Assembly (NCBI GenBank): GCA_903863395.1
Contig: CAIPBW010000043.1
Coordinates: 1-38,231 of the forward strand
Direction: 5' to 3'
DNA length: 38,231 nucleotides
Source of the DNA: an uncultured beta proteobacterium
GTDB taxonomy: Bacteria; Pseudomonadota; Gammaproteobacteria; Burkholderiales; Burkholderiaceae_C
Numbering within the stretch: position 1 is the stretch's first letter; the number at the start of each line of letters is the position of its first letter. Made by a program: the position numbers and the translations under genes. Positions 19,821-29,539 of this stretch are shown here, piece by piece. The notes under the pieces are model-generated. The model ran no database searches. It was not told where the DNA came from and saw nothing but the letters and a program-made list of their open reading frames with translations.

Positions 19821-21089
19821 CTATGCCGGAACCTGGTCCAGATCGAAGGCCTTGTGCAGGGCGCGTACGGCCAGTTCCATGTACTTCTCGTCAATCACAA
19901 CCGAGGTCTTGATTTCGGAGGTAGAGATCATCTGGATGTTGATGCCCTCTTCGCTGAGCACGCGGAACATGGTGCTGGCCACGCCCACATGGCTGCGCAT
20001 GCCGATACCCACGATGCTGACCTTGCAGATCTTGGTATCACCCACCACCTGGGTGGCACCCAGCGCCGGCAACACCGTGTCGTTGAGCAGGCTCATCGTC
20101 TTGGTGTATTCGTTGCGGTTGACGGTAAAGCTGAAGTCGGTCTTGCCATCCTTGCTGATGTTCTGGATGATCATGTCCACTTCGATATTGGCATTGGCAA
20201 CGGCACCCAGAATCTGGTAGGCGATGCCGGGCTTGTCGGGCACACCCAGGATCGAAATCTTGGCTTCGTCGCGGTTGAATGCAATACCCGAAACAATGGC
20301 TTGTTCCATGTTTTCGTCTTCCTCAAAAGTAATCAGGGTGCCAGACTTGGCTTCTTCGTTCAGATCGATATCCCAGGGCGTAAAGCTCGAGAGCACGCGC
20401 AGGGGCACTTTGTATTTGCCGGCAAACTCGACCGAGCGGATTTGCAGCACCTTGGAGCCCATCGACGCCATCTCAAGCATCTCTTCAAAGCTCACGGTGT
20501 GCAGGCGCCGGGCCTCGGGCACTACGCGCGGGTCGGTGGTGTACACGCCATCAACGTCGGTGTAGATCAGGCATTCGTCGGCCTTCATGGCGGCGGCCAC
20601 GGCCACGGCCGAGGTGTCGGAGCCACCGCGCCCCAGGGTCGTGATGTTGCCCTGGTCGTCAATGCCTTGAAAGCCGGTGACGATCACCACCCTGCCCGCT
20701 TGCAGGTCGGAGCGCACACGTGCGTCGTCAATCGACTCGATGCGTGCCTTGGTGTAGGAGCTGTCGGTGCGGATGGGCACTTGCCAACCAGCGTAGCTGA
20801 CCGACTCCAGGCCCTCGGCCTGCAAGGCGATTGCCAGCAGCGCGCTTGACGCCTGCTCGCCGGTGGCGGCCAACATGTCGAGCTCGCGGCCATAGGCCTC
20901 GGTCAGGCTGGCGGGGGCCAATTCCTTGGCCAGGGCCAGCAGGCGATTGGTTTCGCCGCTCATGGCGCTGGGGACTACCACCATCTGGTGGCCTGCGCGT
21001 GCCCATTTGGCGACGCGTTTGGCAACATTGCGGATGCGTTCCGTAGAACCCATCGACGTGCCGCCGTATTTGTGGACGATCAATGCCAT
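19821..21089 (-). CDS. lysC: Aspartate kinase
   Basis: [92 protein letters not shown], two ACT-type segments. Confidence 0.95.
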   Translation of the reverse strand: MALIVHKYGGTSMGSTERIRNVAKRVAKWARAGHQMVVVPSAMSGETNRLLALAKELAPASLTEAYGRELDMLAATGEQASSALLAIALQAEGLESVSYAGWQVPIRTDSSYTKARIESIDDARVRSDLQAGRVVIVTGFQGIDDQGNITTLGRGGSDTSAVAVAAAMKADECLIYTDVDGVYTTDPRVVPEARRLHTVSFEEMLEMASMGSKVLQIRSVEFAGKYKVPLRVLSSFTPWDIDLNEEAKSGTLITFEEDENMEQAIVSGIAFNRDEAKISILGVPDKPGIAYQILGAVANANIEVDMIIQNISKDGKTDFSFTVNRNEYTKTMSLLNDTVLPALGATQVVGDTKICKVSIVGIGMRSHVGVASTMFRVLSEEGINIQMISTSEIKTSVVIDEKYMELAVRALHKAFDLDQVPA

Positions 21090-21114
21090 TGCTGTTGTTG
21101 GTGGTGCAAAAAAC

Positions 21115-22077
21115 CTAGGGATTGTACCAATGCAGCACCTCGCCTTGGCGGCGCACAAAACCCGGACCGACTTTGATGTCGATCTGGTGGCCGCGCGTGC
21201 TGCAGGCTTGCAACTGATCGAGCAGTTCGGCAAGCTGCGCCGCGCTGGGAACCACCGCGTAACAATCTTTCAGCCAGTGGCGCAAAACATTGGCCTGGCG
21301 CGCCCGGCTGAGCGCGCGCAGCGGCGCAATGCGTAGCAGCCCGTCCGAGGCACGGCACACCTGCGCGCGGTCTTGCTGCGCCACCTCGTCCAGCAGCGCC
21401 TGGCCCTGGGCTGCGTGGGCGGCACTGCGGGCAAAGGTGTCCAGAAACTGCGGAAACGCGGCCTGCAGCGCGGGCATGATGCGCGCACGGATGCGGTTGC
21501 GGGTGAAGTGCTCGTCGGCGTTGCTGGGGTCTTCGATGAACGGCACGTCGCGCTCGGCCAGGTAGCGCCGGATTTCGGCGGCGCCTACCGAGAGCAGTGG
21601 GCGGTGGTAGGTCAGCCCATCGCGCTGCCAGGTGGCGCGCATGGCGCTCAGGCCCGCCAAGCCTGCGCCACGGCTCAAGGCTAGCAGCAAGGTTTCGACC
21701 TGGTCGTCGGCGTGCTGGGCAATGGCGATGGACTGGATTGGCTTGGCCCCATGTTCGGTTTGCGCCAACGCGGCAAAGGCCTGGTAACGGGCACGGCGCG
21801 CGGCGTCTTCGGGGCTTTGCCCGGGCGCGGGATGGGCCTGCACCACCTGCACCAGCAGCGGCACGTTCAGGCGCGCACACAACGCGCGGCAATGCTGCTC
21901 AAACGCCACCGCTGCGGGTTGCAGCCCGTGGTTGACGTGCAGCGCCAGCACCTGAGCCGGCCAGCGCGCGGCGCATGCCAGCAGCAGCGCCGTGGAATCG
22001 GCTCCGCCGCTGAAGGCAACCGCCAACGGCAACGCGGGCGCAAAAGCGCGCAGGGCGTCGTCAACGGTTTGGGTCAT
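21115..22077 (-). CDS. tilS: tRNA(Ile)-lysidine synthetase
   Basis: PP-loop [56 protein letters not shown]. Confidence 0.93.
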   Translation of the reverse strand: MTQTVDDALRAFAPALPLAVAFSGGADSTALLLACAARWPAQVLALHVNHGLQPAAVAFEQHCRALCARLNVPLLVQVVQAHPAPGQSPEDAARRARYQAFAALAQTEHGAKPIQSIAIAQHADDQVETLLLALSRGAGLAGLSAMRATWQRDGLTYHRPLLSVGAAEIRRYLAERDVPFIEDPSNADEHFTRNRIRARIMPALQAAFPQFLDTFARSAAHAAQGQALLDEVAQQDRAQVCRASDGLLRIAPLRALSRARQANVLRHWLKDCYAVVPSAAQLAELLDQLQACSTRGHQIDIKVGPGFVRRQGEVLHWYNP

Positions 22078-22107
22078 GGTGTGCAAGCCCCGCGGCGGGG
22101 CAGCGCC

Positions 22108-23085
22108 CTACTTCGACGCCACCTTGGTATCGGTATAGCGCCCGTAGCTTTGCAGGCGGTCGTAGCGGCGCTCTACCAGGTCCTTGACCTTGAGGTCTCC
22201 CACCTGGCGCAGTGCGTCGCCCAAGGCGCGCTTGAGGAACGCCGCCGCCCGCTTGTAGTCGCGGTGCGCGCCACCGACGGGTTCGCTCACGATCTTGTCC
22301 ACCACGCCCAGCGCCTTGAGGCGGTGCGCGGTGATGCCCAGTGCGTCGGCGGCGTCCTGGGCGCGGTCGGAAGTCTTCCACAGAATCGAGGCACAGCCCT
22401 CGGGGCTGATCACCGAGTAGATCGAATACTGCATCATGATGACCTGGTCGGCCACCGAAATGGCCAGCGCGCCGCCCGAGCCGCCTTCGCCAATGATGGT
22501 GGTGATGATGGGCACTTCGAGTTGCGCCATTTCGTAGATATTGCGTCCGATGGCTTCGGACTGGCCGCGCTCTTCGGCGTCAATACCGGGATAGGCCCCG
22601 GGCGTATCGACAAAGGTGAACACCGGCAGCTTGAATTTTTCGGCCAGCTTCATCAGGCGCAAGGCCTTGCGGTAGCCCTCGGGCTTGCTCATGCCAAAGT
22701 TTCGCAAGCCGCGCTCCTTGGTGTCGCGCCCCTTCTGCTGGCCCAGCACCATGCACGCGGTGCCGTTAAAGCGCGCCAGGCCGCCAACGATGCTCAGGTC
22801 GTCGGCAAAGTGGCGGTCGCCATGCAGCTCGACAAAATGGGTGAAGATTTCGCTGATGTAGTCCAGCGTGTAGGGCCGCTCGGCGTGGCGCGCAATCTTT
22901 GTGATTTGCCAGGGCGTGAGGTCGCTGTAAATGTCTTTGGTGAGTTGCTGGCTTTTCTTGCTGAGCTGCTCGATTTCGGAGGAAATATCGACCGCCGACT
23001 CGTTTTGCACATAGCGCAGTTCGTCAATCTTGGTTTCCAGGTCGGCAATCGGTTGCTCAAAGTCGAGAAAGGTCTTTTTCGCCAT
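22108..23085 (-). CDS. accA: Acetyl-CoA carboxylase carboxyltransferase subunit alpha
   Basis: [30 protein letters not shown]..., [47 protein letters not shown]. Confidence 0.96.
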   Translation of the reverse strand: MAKKTFLDFEQPIADLETKIDELRYVQNESAVDISSEIEQLSKKSQQLTKDIYSDLTPWQITKIARHAERPYTLDYISEIFTHFVELHGDRHFADDLSIVGGLARFNGTACMVLGQQKGRDTKERGLRNFGMSKPEGYRKALRLMKLAEKFKLPVFTFVDTPGAYPGIDAEERGQSEAIGRNIYEMAQLEVPIITTIIGEGGSGGALAISVADQVIMMQYSIYSVISPEGCASILWKTSDRAQDAADALGITAHRLKALGVVDKIVSEPVGGAHRDYKRAAAFLKRALGDALRQVGDLKVKDLVERRYDRLQSYGRYTDTKVASK

Positions 23086-23098
23086 GTTGTTCCTTGCT

Positions 23099-23224
23099 AA
23101 TCAGTTGGGGACAGAGCTGAAGGTCTGTCCCGCAAACATCCTTAATCAGTTGGGGACAGAGCTGAAGGTCTGTCCCGCAAACATCCTTGATCAGTTGGGG
23201 ACAGAGCTAAAGGTCTTTCCCCAA
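23099..23224. repeat. 45-bp tandem repeat, about 2.7 copies, each carrying an 8-bp inverted repeat (GGGACAGA...TCTGTCCC)
   Basis: Unit tcagttggggacagagctgaaggtctgtcccgcaaacatccttaa begins at 23101, 23146 and 23191 (exact 45-bp period); the last copy is divergent and truncated. Confidence 0.95.
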
Positions 23225-23228
23225 GGTT

Positions 23229-23879
23229 TCAGTAGGCCACCGGCAGGGGGTCCAGTGAGCGCCAAATATACCAAGTTGCCACACTGCAATACGGAACCCA
23301 GGCGGCGGCGACTTCGCGGGCGTCGCTGCGGCTGACCACTTCACCCGAAAAATAGTTGCGGCTGATGCCGTTGATCAGGCCCACGTCGTCCAGCGGCAGC
23401 ACGTTGGGGCGCATCATGTGAAAGATCAGAAACATCTCAGCCGTCCAGCGGCCCACGCCACGGATGGACACCAGCTCGGCGACGATATCGTCGTCGCTCA
23501 TCGCCTCCCACTCCTTGACGTGCAGGGTGCCGTTGTCGAAATTGATGGCCAGGTCCACCAGGTACTCAACCTTGCGCGCACTCAGCCCGGCAGCGCGCAT
23601 ATCGTCCACCTTGAGTTTGAGCACAGCGCCCGGCGTGAGCTTGCGCGACAGGGCGGCAAAGCGGTCCCACACCGTCTGCGCGGCCTTGACCGAAATCTGC
23701 TGCCCCACAATGCTGCGCGCCAGCGTGACAAAGGCGTCGCCGCGGGTCTCCAGACAGGCGTCGCCGTACTGGGGAATCAGGCGCTTCATGACCCGGTCTT
23801 TCTTGACCAGGTGCTTGCAGGCGTCGTCCCAAAACGTGGGCACAATCTTGGATGCGCTGGCGGGCTTTCGGGTGCTCAT
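23229..23879 (-). CDS. DNA-3-methyladenine glycosylase (HhH-GPD, AlkA-like)
   Basis: [56 protein letters not shown] (HhH-GPD); ATGA overlap with cysS. Confidence 0.9.
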   Translation of the reverse strand: MSTRKPASASKIVPTFWDDACKHLVKKDRVMKRLIPQYGDACLETRGDAFVTLARSIVGQQISVKAAQTVWDRFAALSRKLTPGAVLKLKVDDMRAAGLSARKVEYLVDLAINFDNGTLHVKEWEAMSDDDIVAELVSIRGVGRWTAEMFLIFHMMRPNVLPLDDVGLINGISRNYFSGEVVSRSDAREVAAAWVPYCSVATWYIWRSLDPLPVAY

Positions 23880-25273
23880 TGCTGTACCGCCTCCCACGTG
23901 GTTCCGGTGGCCGAATCCTTGAGTGCAATGCCCTGGCTCAGCAAGTCCTTGCGGATGGCGTCAGCGCGCGCAAAGTTGCGCGCTGCCTTGGCCGCGCTGC
24001 GCTCGTCAATCAGCGCCGCAATGGCCGCTTCGTCCAGGCCAGCCCCGGCTTGCAGAAACTCGCTTGGGTTGTTTTGCAGCAGCCCCAGGCAGCCGCCCAG
24101 GGCGCGCAGCAGGCCGGCCATTTCGGGCGAGGCGGTACGGTTGACTTCGCTGGCCAGATCAAACAGCACGGCAATCGCTTCGGGCGTGCCAAAGTCTTCG
24201 TCCATCGCTTCCTTGAAGCGCGCTGCCAGGGGCTGGCTCCAGTCGATGGCGGCCACGGGCGCGGGCGTTACCAAGGCCAGCGCGGTGTAGAGGCGCTTGA
24301 GCGCCGTGCGCGCGTCGTTGAGGTGGACGTCGCTGTAGTTCAAGGCGCTGCGGTAATGGGTGCGCACCAGGAAAAAGCGCACGGTTTCGGCGTCGTACTG
24401 CGTGAGCACATCGCGGATGGTGAAAAAGTTGCCCAGCGATTTGGACATTTTTTCGTTATCCACGCGCACAAAGCCGTTGTGCACCCAGAAGTTGGCCAGT
24501 GGTTTGCCGTTGGCACCTTCGCTTTGCGCAATTTCGTTCTCGTGGTGCGGGAACTGCAGGTCTGCGCCGCCGCCATGCAGGTCAAAGGTGTCACCCAGGG
24601 TCTGGCAGCTCATGGCCGAGCACTCGATGTGCCAGCCAGGGCGGCCCACGCCAAAGTCGCGACCATAGTCTGCGCTGTTCCACTTGGCGTCCTGCGGCTC
24701 GCTGGGCTTGGCCGATTTCCACAGCACAAAGTCAAGCGGATCGTCCTTGCCGTCCTGCACCGCCACGCGCTCACCGGCGCGCAACTCGTCAAGTGACTTG
24801 CCCGAGAGCTTGCCGTAGCCGGGAAACTTGCGCACGGCGTAATTCACATCACCATTGGACGCCTGGTAGGCCAACCCCTTGTCGGCCAGGGTGCTGATCA
24901 GGTGCAGCATTTGCGGCACATACTCGGTGGCGCGCGGCTCCAGGCTGGGCGGCTCGATGCCGAGCAGGCCGATGTCGTGGTGCATGGCGGCAATCATTTC
25001 ATCGGTCAGGGCGCGGATGGTGATGTTGCGCTCGACCGCGCGCTTGATGATCTTGTCGTCAATGTCGGTGATGTTGCGCACGTAGGTGACGCGCAAGCCG
25101 CTGGCCTTGAACCAGCGCTGCACCACGTCAAAGGCCATCATCATGCGCGCGTGCCCGATGTGGCACAGGTCGTAAATCGTCATGCCACAGACGTACATAC
25201 GCACGTGGCCGCTCTCAATCGGGGAAAAGGGTTCCGTAGCACGCGTAAGCGTGTTGTAAATGCGCAAGCTCAT
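23876..25273 (-). CDS. cysS: Cysteinyl-tRNA synthetase
   Basis: [74 protein letters not shown]. Confidence 0.97.
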   Translation of the reverse strand: MSLRIYNTLTRATEPFSPIESGHVRMYVCGMTIYDLCHIGHARMMMAFDVVQRWFKASGLRVTYVRNITDIDDKIIKRAVERNITIRALTDEMIAAMHHDIGLLGIEPPSLEPRATEYVPQMLHLISTLADKGLAYQASNGDVNYAVRKFPGYGKLSGKSLDELRAGERVAVQDGKDDPLDFVLWKSAKPSEPQDAKWNSADYGRDFGVGRPGWHIECSAMSCQTLGDTFDLHGGGADLQFPHHENEIAQSEGANGKPLANFWVHNGFVRVDNEKMSKSLGNFFTIRDVLTQYDAETVRFFLVRTHYRSALNYSDVHLNDARTALKRLYTALALVTPAPVAAIDWSQPLAARFKEAMDEDFGTPEAIAVLFDLASEVNRTASPEMAGLLRALGGCLGLLQNNPSEFLQAGAGLDEAAIAALIDERSAAKAARNFARADAIRKDLLSQGIALKDSATGTTWEAVQQ

Positions 25274-25417
25274 GATCTATTCGACTCCGGTGCACAGGGG
25301 CGGTAAGCGCCTTGCACAGGCAGTGGCTGGTTCGGTTCCGGTTGGTGTAACGCTACAATCCAGCGCAGTATATAGCCCCTGCCCCGCCCGATCACCTTCA
25401 CCACGCGCAGCACCACC

Positions 25418-25999
25418 ATGACGCACCACAACGCACTGTTAGGCAGACTGCTCCAGCTCCTGGCGCTGGCGCTGTGCATGGCGTTTTCTGTGGCCCATGC
25501 GGACGAGTACGCCGAGGTGACCCAACTGCTGCGCGCGGGCAAAGCCACCGAGGCGCTGGCCAAGGCCGACGAGCACCTGGCAGCCAAACCCCATGACGCA
25601 CAAATGCGCTTCCTCAAGGGTGTCATCCAGCGCGACGCGGGCAAGAGCGCCGAAGCGCTGGCCACCTTTACCCGACTGACCGAAGACTATCCCGAACTGG
25701 CCGAGCCCTACAACAACCTGGCCGTGCTGTACGCCGCCGAAAACCAGTTTGACAAGGCCCGCATCGCGCTCGAAATGGCCGTGCGCCTGAACCCCGACTA
25801 CGCCACCGCGCAAGAGAACCTGGGCGACGTGTACGCCAAACTGGCCGATCAGGCGTACGCCAAGGCCCTGCAAACCGACAAGGGCAACGCAACCGCGCCC
25901 ACCAAACTCACCCTGCTTCGACAACTGTTTGCGGTGGGCACCAAAGCCGCAAAGCCAACCACCAAACCTGCTACACCACCCGCCTCCTCCGCGCCTTGA
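25418..25999 (+). CDS. Tetratricopeptide repeat protein (exported)
   Basis: Signal peptide MTHHNALLGRLLQLLALALCMAFSVAHA, then TPR repeats (PYNNLAVLYAAENQFDKARIALEMAVRLNPDYATAQENLGDVYAKLADQAYAKAL). Confidence 0.85.
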   Translation: MTHHNALLGRLLQLLALALCMAFSVAHADEYAEVTQLLRAGKATEALAKADEHLAAKPHDAQMRFLKGVIQRDAGKSAEALATFTRLTEDYPELAEPYNNLAVLYAAENQFDKARIALEMAVRLNPDYATAQENLGDVYAKLADQAYAKALQTDKGNATAPTKLTLLRQLFAVGTKAAKPTTKPATPPASSAP

Positions 26000-26036
26000 A
26001 CCGCGCAATCCCCGGATTTTTTGAAGGACTCCTGCC

Positions 26037-26606
26037 ATGAACATTCTTGGAAATGCATCGCGTCGGCGCAATCTGCTGCTCTGCGCTGCCATTGCTTTCA
26101 CGCCCCTGGCCACGCTGGCACAAGCCGCGCCCCAGGTGAAGTTTCAAACCAACCAGGGCGACTTTGTGGTTGAACTCAACCCCGAGAAGGCACCTAAGTC
26201 GGTGGAAAACTTTTTGCAGTACGTCAAGGACAAGCACTACGACGGCACCATCTTCCACCGCGTGATCGACAACTTCATGGTGCAAGGCGGCGGGTTCACC
26301 CCGAGCATGAGCCAAAAGCCCACGCGCCCACCCATTCCCCTGGAAGCGCAGAACGGTCTGAAGAACGACCTGGGCACCATTGCCATGGCGCGCACCAATG
26401 ACCCCAACTCTGCCACCGCGCAGTTCTTCGTCAACGTCAAAAACAACGATTTTCTCAATGCCCGGGGCCCCGGCAATGGCTACGCTGTTTTTGGCAAGGT
26501 CATCAGCGGCATGGAAGTGATCCAGAAAATCAAGGTCACCCCCACTGGTCCGGGTGACGTGCCCCAGTCTCCGATCGTTATCAACTCCGCCACTTTGGTG
26601 AAATAA
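26037..26606 (+). CDS. Peptidylprolyl isomerase (periplasmic cyclophilin, PpiA-like)
   Basis: Signal peptide ending AQAA; VENFLQYVKDKHYDGTIFHRVIDNFMVQGGGFTP, AMARTNDPNSATAQFFVNVKNNDFLN. Confidence 0.93.
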   Translation: MNILGNASRRRNLLLCAAIAFTPLATLAQAAPQVKFQTNQGDFVVELNPEKAPKSVENFLQYVKDKHYDGTIFHRVIDNFMVQGGGFTPSMSQKPTRPPIPLEAQNGLKNDLGTIAMARTNDPNSATAQFFVNVKNNDFLNARGPGNGYAVFGKVISGMEVIQKIKVTPTGPGDVPQSPIVINSATLVK

Positions 26607-26609
26607 ATT

Positions 26610-27116
26610 ATGAGCAATCCCCAGGTAGAACTCCACGTTGTCGGCCACGGTGTCATCACACTAGAACTCGATCAAGAAAACGCGCCCAAGTCGGTAGCCA
26701 ACTTTCTGTCCTACGTGAGCAAGGGCCACTACGACAACACCATTTTTCACCGCATCATCCCCGGTTTCATGGTGCAAGGCGGCGGCATGGAGCCCGGCAT
26801 GAAGCAAAAGCCCTGCGATGACCCTGTCACTAACGAAGCCAACAACGGCGTAAAAAACCTCAACTACACCGTCGCCATGGCGCGCACCAGCGACCCGCAT
26901 TCGGCCACCGCACAGTTTTTCATCAACGTCGCCGACAACCACTTTCTCAACCACACTGCACCTACCCCGCATGGCTGGGGCTACGCCGTCTTTGGTAAGG
27001 TGGTCAAGGGCACGGAAGTGGTCGATGCGATCAAGGCCGTGGCCACCGGGCGCAAGGGCTTTCATGACGACGTTCCCAAGGACGACGTGGTGGTCGAAAA
27101 GGCCGTGGCCCTGTAA
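26610..27116 (+). CDS. ppiB: Peptidylprolyl isomerase (cytoplasmic cyclophilin, PpiB-like)
   Basis: [63 protein letters not shown]; no signal peptide; 3 nt after the previous gene. Confidence 0.93.
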   Translation: MSNPQVELHVVGHGVITLELDQENAPKSVANFLSYVSKGHYDNTIFHRIIPGFMVQGGGMEPGMKQKPCDDPVTNEANNGVKNLNYTVAMARTSDPHSATAQFFINVADNHFLNHTAPTPHGWGYAVFGKVVKGTEVVDAIKAVATGRKGFHDDVPKDDVVVEKAVAL

Positions 27117-27133
27117 CTGCGGCACCCACCGGG

Positions 27134-27925
27134 ATGGAACTGCTTGCCCCATCCCACTGGAAATGCGTTGACATCATTTCCGACCTGCATCTGCAGCGCG
27201 CCCAGGCACCCACGGTAGCGGCCTGGCAGCGCTACCTGCAAACCACTTGCGCAGACGCGGTGCTCATTCTGGGCGATCTGTTTGAAGTCTGGGTCGGCGA
27301 CGACGTGCTGCACGACCCCAGCAGCTTTGAGGCCGAATGCGCGCAAGCGCTGCGCGCTGCCTCCCAGCGGCTGGCGCTGTACCTGATGCACGGCAACCGC
27401 GACTTTCTCCTGGACGCAGCGTTCACGCAGGCCAGCGGCTGCACCCTGCTCGACGACCCCAGCGTGCTGAGCTTTGGCGCGCAGCGCTGGCTGCTTACGC
27501 ACGGTGATGCGCTCTGTCTGGCCGATGCGCCCTACATGGAGTTTCGCGCCACGGTGCGCAGCGCGGCCTGGCAAAACGACTTTCTGGCCCGACCGCTGCA
27601 AGAGCGCGAGCAAATCGCGCGCGGCCTTCGGATGCAGAGCGAGACACGAAAAAAGGAAGAGAAAAACTGGATCGACATCGACCCCGATGCCGCACGGGCC
27701 CTGCTGGCACAGCACCGCGCCACGCACCTGATTCACGGCCACACCCACCACCCGGCCACGCAGTGGCTAAGTCAGACAGCAGACCGCATGGTGCTGAGCG
27801 ACTGGGATCTGGCGGCTCAACCGCCGCGCGCCGAAGTGCTGCGCCTGCTTCTGGACCCAACGGGCGCAGCAGCAGGCGTGCAGCGCATTACGCCGCTGGA
27901 CGCTGCAGCCACTGCTGCGGGTTAA
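27134..27925 (+). CDS. lpxH: UDP-2,3-diacylglucosamine diphosphatase
   Basis: ISDLHLQRAQAPT, LGDLFEVWVGDD, LMHGNRDFLL, THGDALCLAD, LIHGHTHHPA metallophosphatase motifs. Confidence 0.93.
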   Translation: MELLAPSHWKCVDIISDLHLQRAQAPTVAAWQRYLQTTCADAVLILGDLFEVWVGDDVLHDPSSFEAECAQALRAASQRLALYLMHGNRDFLLDAAFTQASGCTLLDDPSVLSFGAQRWLLTHGDALCLADAPYMEFRATVRSAAWQNDFLARPLQEREQIARGLRMQSETRKKEEKNWIDIDPDAARALLAQHRATHLIHGHTHHPATQWLSQTADRMVLSDWDLAAQPPRAEVLRLLLDPTGAAAGVQRITPLDAAATAAG

Positions 27926-29522
27926 CCTCATCGATCTGCCAGGGGTCGAGAAACTCTTCGGCGTAGCGCCGGTAAATTCCGTCTTCGACAAAGATCGCAA
28001 ACAGGTCGGGGTCAATGTGGCCGCCGCAACTGAACTTGTACATGATGCCCATGGCCTGCGACAGCTTCATGCCCAGCTTGTAGGGCCGATCGCGCGCAGT
28101 CAAGGCTTCAAAAATATCGGCAATGCCCATGACGCGTGCCTGCACCGACATCTGGTCGCGCGTGAGCCCCTTGGGGTAGCCCTTGCCGTCCATACGCTCG
28201 TGGTGCCCACCGGCGTACTCGGGCACGTTGCGCAAATGCTTGGGCCAGGGCAACTGCTCCAGCATCTTGATGGTGGCGACGATGTGGTAGTTGATGGTGT
28301 CGCGTTCGGCCGAAGTGAGTGTGCCCGCGCGGATCGTCAGGTTTTCAATTTCATCGGCGGTGAGGAAGTCGGCCTCCAGGCCGCTCACGTTGCGCCACAC
28401 ATAGCCCAGGCCGATCTCGCGCACGCGCTGCATGTCGGCGTCCTTCATCGCCTCGCCACCCTGGTTGGCGGCGCGCAGAAACTCGCGGTCGGCATCGAGC
28501 GCATTGATGCTGTTGCGGCAGTGCGCCCAGATGCGCGCCTCGGCAGCTGCATCGGTCTGCGTGCGCAGCGCAATCTGGGCACGCAGGGCGGTAATTTCCT
28601 GGTCGCGCTTGAGTACTTCAAAGCGCGTGGCGATGAGTTCGATCCGGTCAAACAGCGTTTGCAGCTTGGTGGCCTTGTCGACCACGTGCACCGGCGTTGT
28701 GACCTTGCCGCAGTCGTGCAGCAAGCCGGCAATCTTGAGTTCGTAGCGATCGCGGTCGTCCATGGAGAAAGACGTCAGCGCTCCATCGGCGCGGGCGTGG
28801 GCGGCTTCGGCCAGCATCATAGTCAGCGCCGGCACGCGCTGGCAGTGGCCACCGGTGTAGTGCGACTTCTCGTCAATGGCCAGATTGATCAGGCTGATAA
28901 ACGACTCAAACAGCGTTTCCAACTGCGTCATCAGGTTGCGGTTGGTAATGGCAATGGCGGCCTGCGAGGCCAGCGACTCGGCCAGACTCTGGTCAGCGGT
29001 CGAGAATGTCTGCACCACGCCGGTGTGCGGGTCCTGGGCGTTGATCAGTTGCAGCACGCCGATGATGTCGCCCTCATGGTCTTTCATCGGCACGGCCAGA
29101 AAGGATTGCGAGCGGTAACCGGTGCGCGCGTCAAACTTGCGCGGCCCGGAAAAGTCGAAGTTGGCCTCGGTATAGGCGTCGGCAATGTTGACCGTCTGGT
29201 TGTGCAGCGCTGCGTACACCGCCACTACCGCATCGTTGTTGCCACCCTGGTCGTCGTACAGCGGCAGGTTGGGAAAATCAATCGGGCTACCCGAGGTGCC
29301 GCCCATGGCGATCCCCAGCGAATCGGTGCGCAGGATTTCAAAGCGCAAGGCCTGGGCGTCGTTGGTCAGGCGGTAAAGCGTGCCCCCATCGGCATGGGTG
29401 ATGGTTTTGGCCGCTACCAGAATGTTCTCAAGCAAGCGTGTGATATCGCGCTCTTTGGACAGGGCCACGCCAATGGCGTTGAGTTGCTCCAGCCGACGCA
29501 ACAGGTCATCGACAGAGTCCAT
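27888..29522 (-). CDS. GAF domain plus HD-GYP domain phosphohydrolase
   Basis: GAF-like N-terminus (RDITRLLENILVAAKTITHADGGTLYRL), HD motif LLHDCGKVTTPVHV, GYP motif GGHHERMDGKGYPKGLTRDQM. Confidence 0.9.
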   Translation of the reverse strand: MDSVDDLLRRLEQLNAIGVALSKERDITRLLENILVAAKTITHADGGTLYRLTNDAQALRFEILRTDSLGIAMGGTSGSPIDFPNLPLYDDQGGNNDAVVAVYAALHNQTVNIADAYTEANFDFSGPRKFDARTGYRSQSFLAVPMKDHEGDIIGVLQLINAQDPHTGVVQTFSTADQSLAESLASQAAIAITNRNLMTQLETLFESFISLINLAIDEKSHYTGGHCQRVPALTMMLAEAAHARADGALTSFSMDDRDRYELKIAGLLHDCGKVTTPVHVVDKATKLQTLFDRIELIATRFEVLKRDQEITALRAQIALRTQTDAAAEARIWAHCRNSINALDADREFLRAANQGGEAMKDADMQRVREIGLGYVWRNVSGLEADFLTADEIENLTIRAGTLTSAERDTINYHIVATIKMLEQLPWPKHLRNVPEYAGGHHERMDGKGYPKGLTRDQMSVQARVMGIADIFEALTARDRPYKLGMKLSQAMGIMYKFSCGGHIDPDLFAIFVEDGIYRRYAEEFLDPWQIDEVNPQQWLQRPAA

Positions 29523-29539
29523 GGCAGCACCCCTCGTGG

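Noticed and set aside
23099-23224. CRISPR array
   Set aside because: The repeats are directly tandem with no unique spacers, and no cas genes are present.
23030-23335. Plus-strand ORF with repeated peptide [15 protein letters not shown]
   Set aside because: Arises because the 45-bp tandem unit is a multiple of three; no RBS or homology, so not called as a gene.
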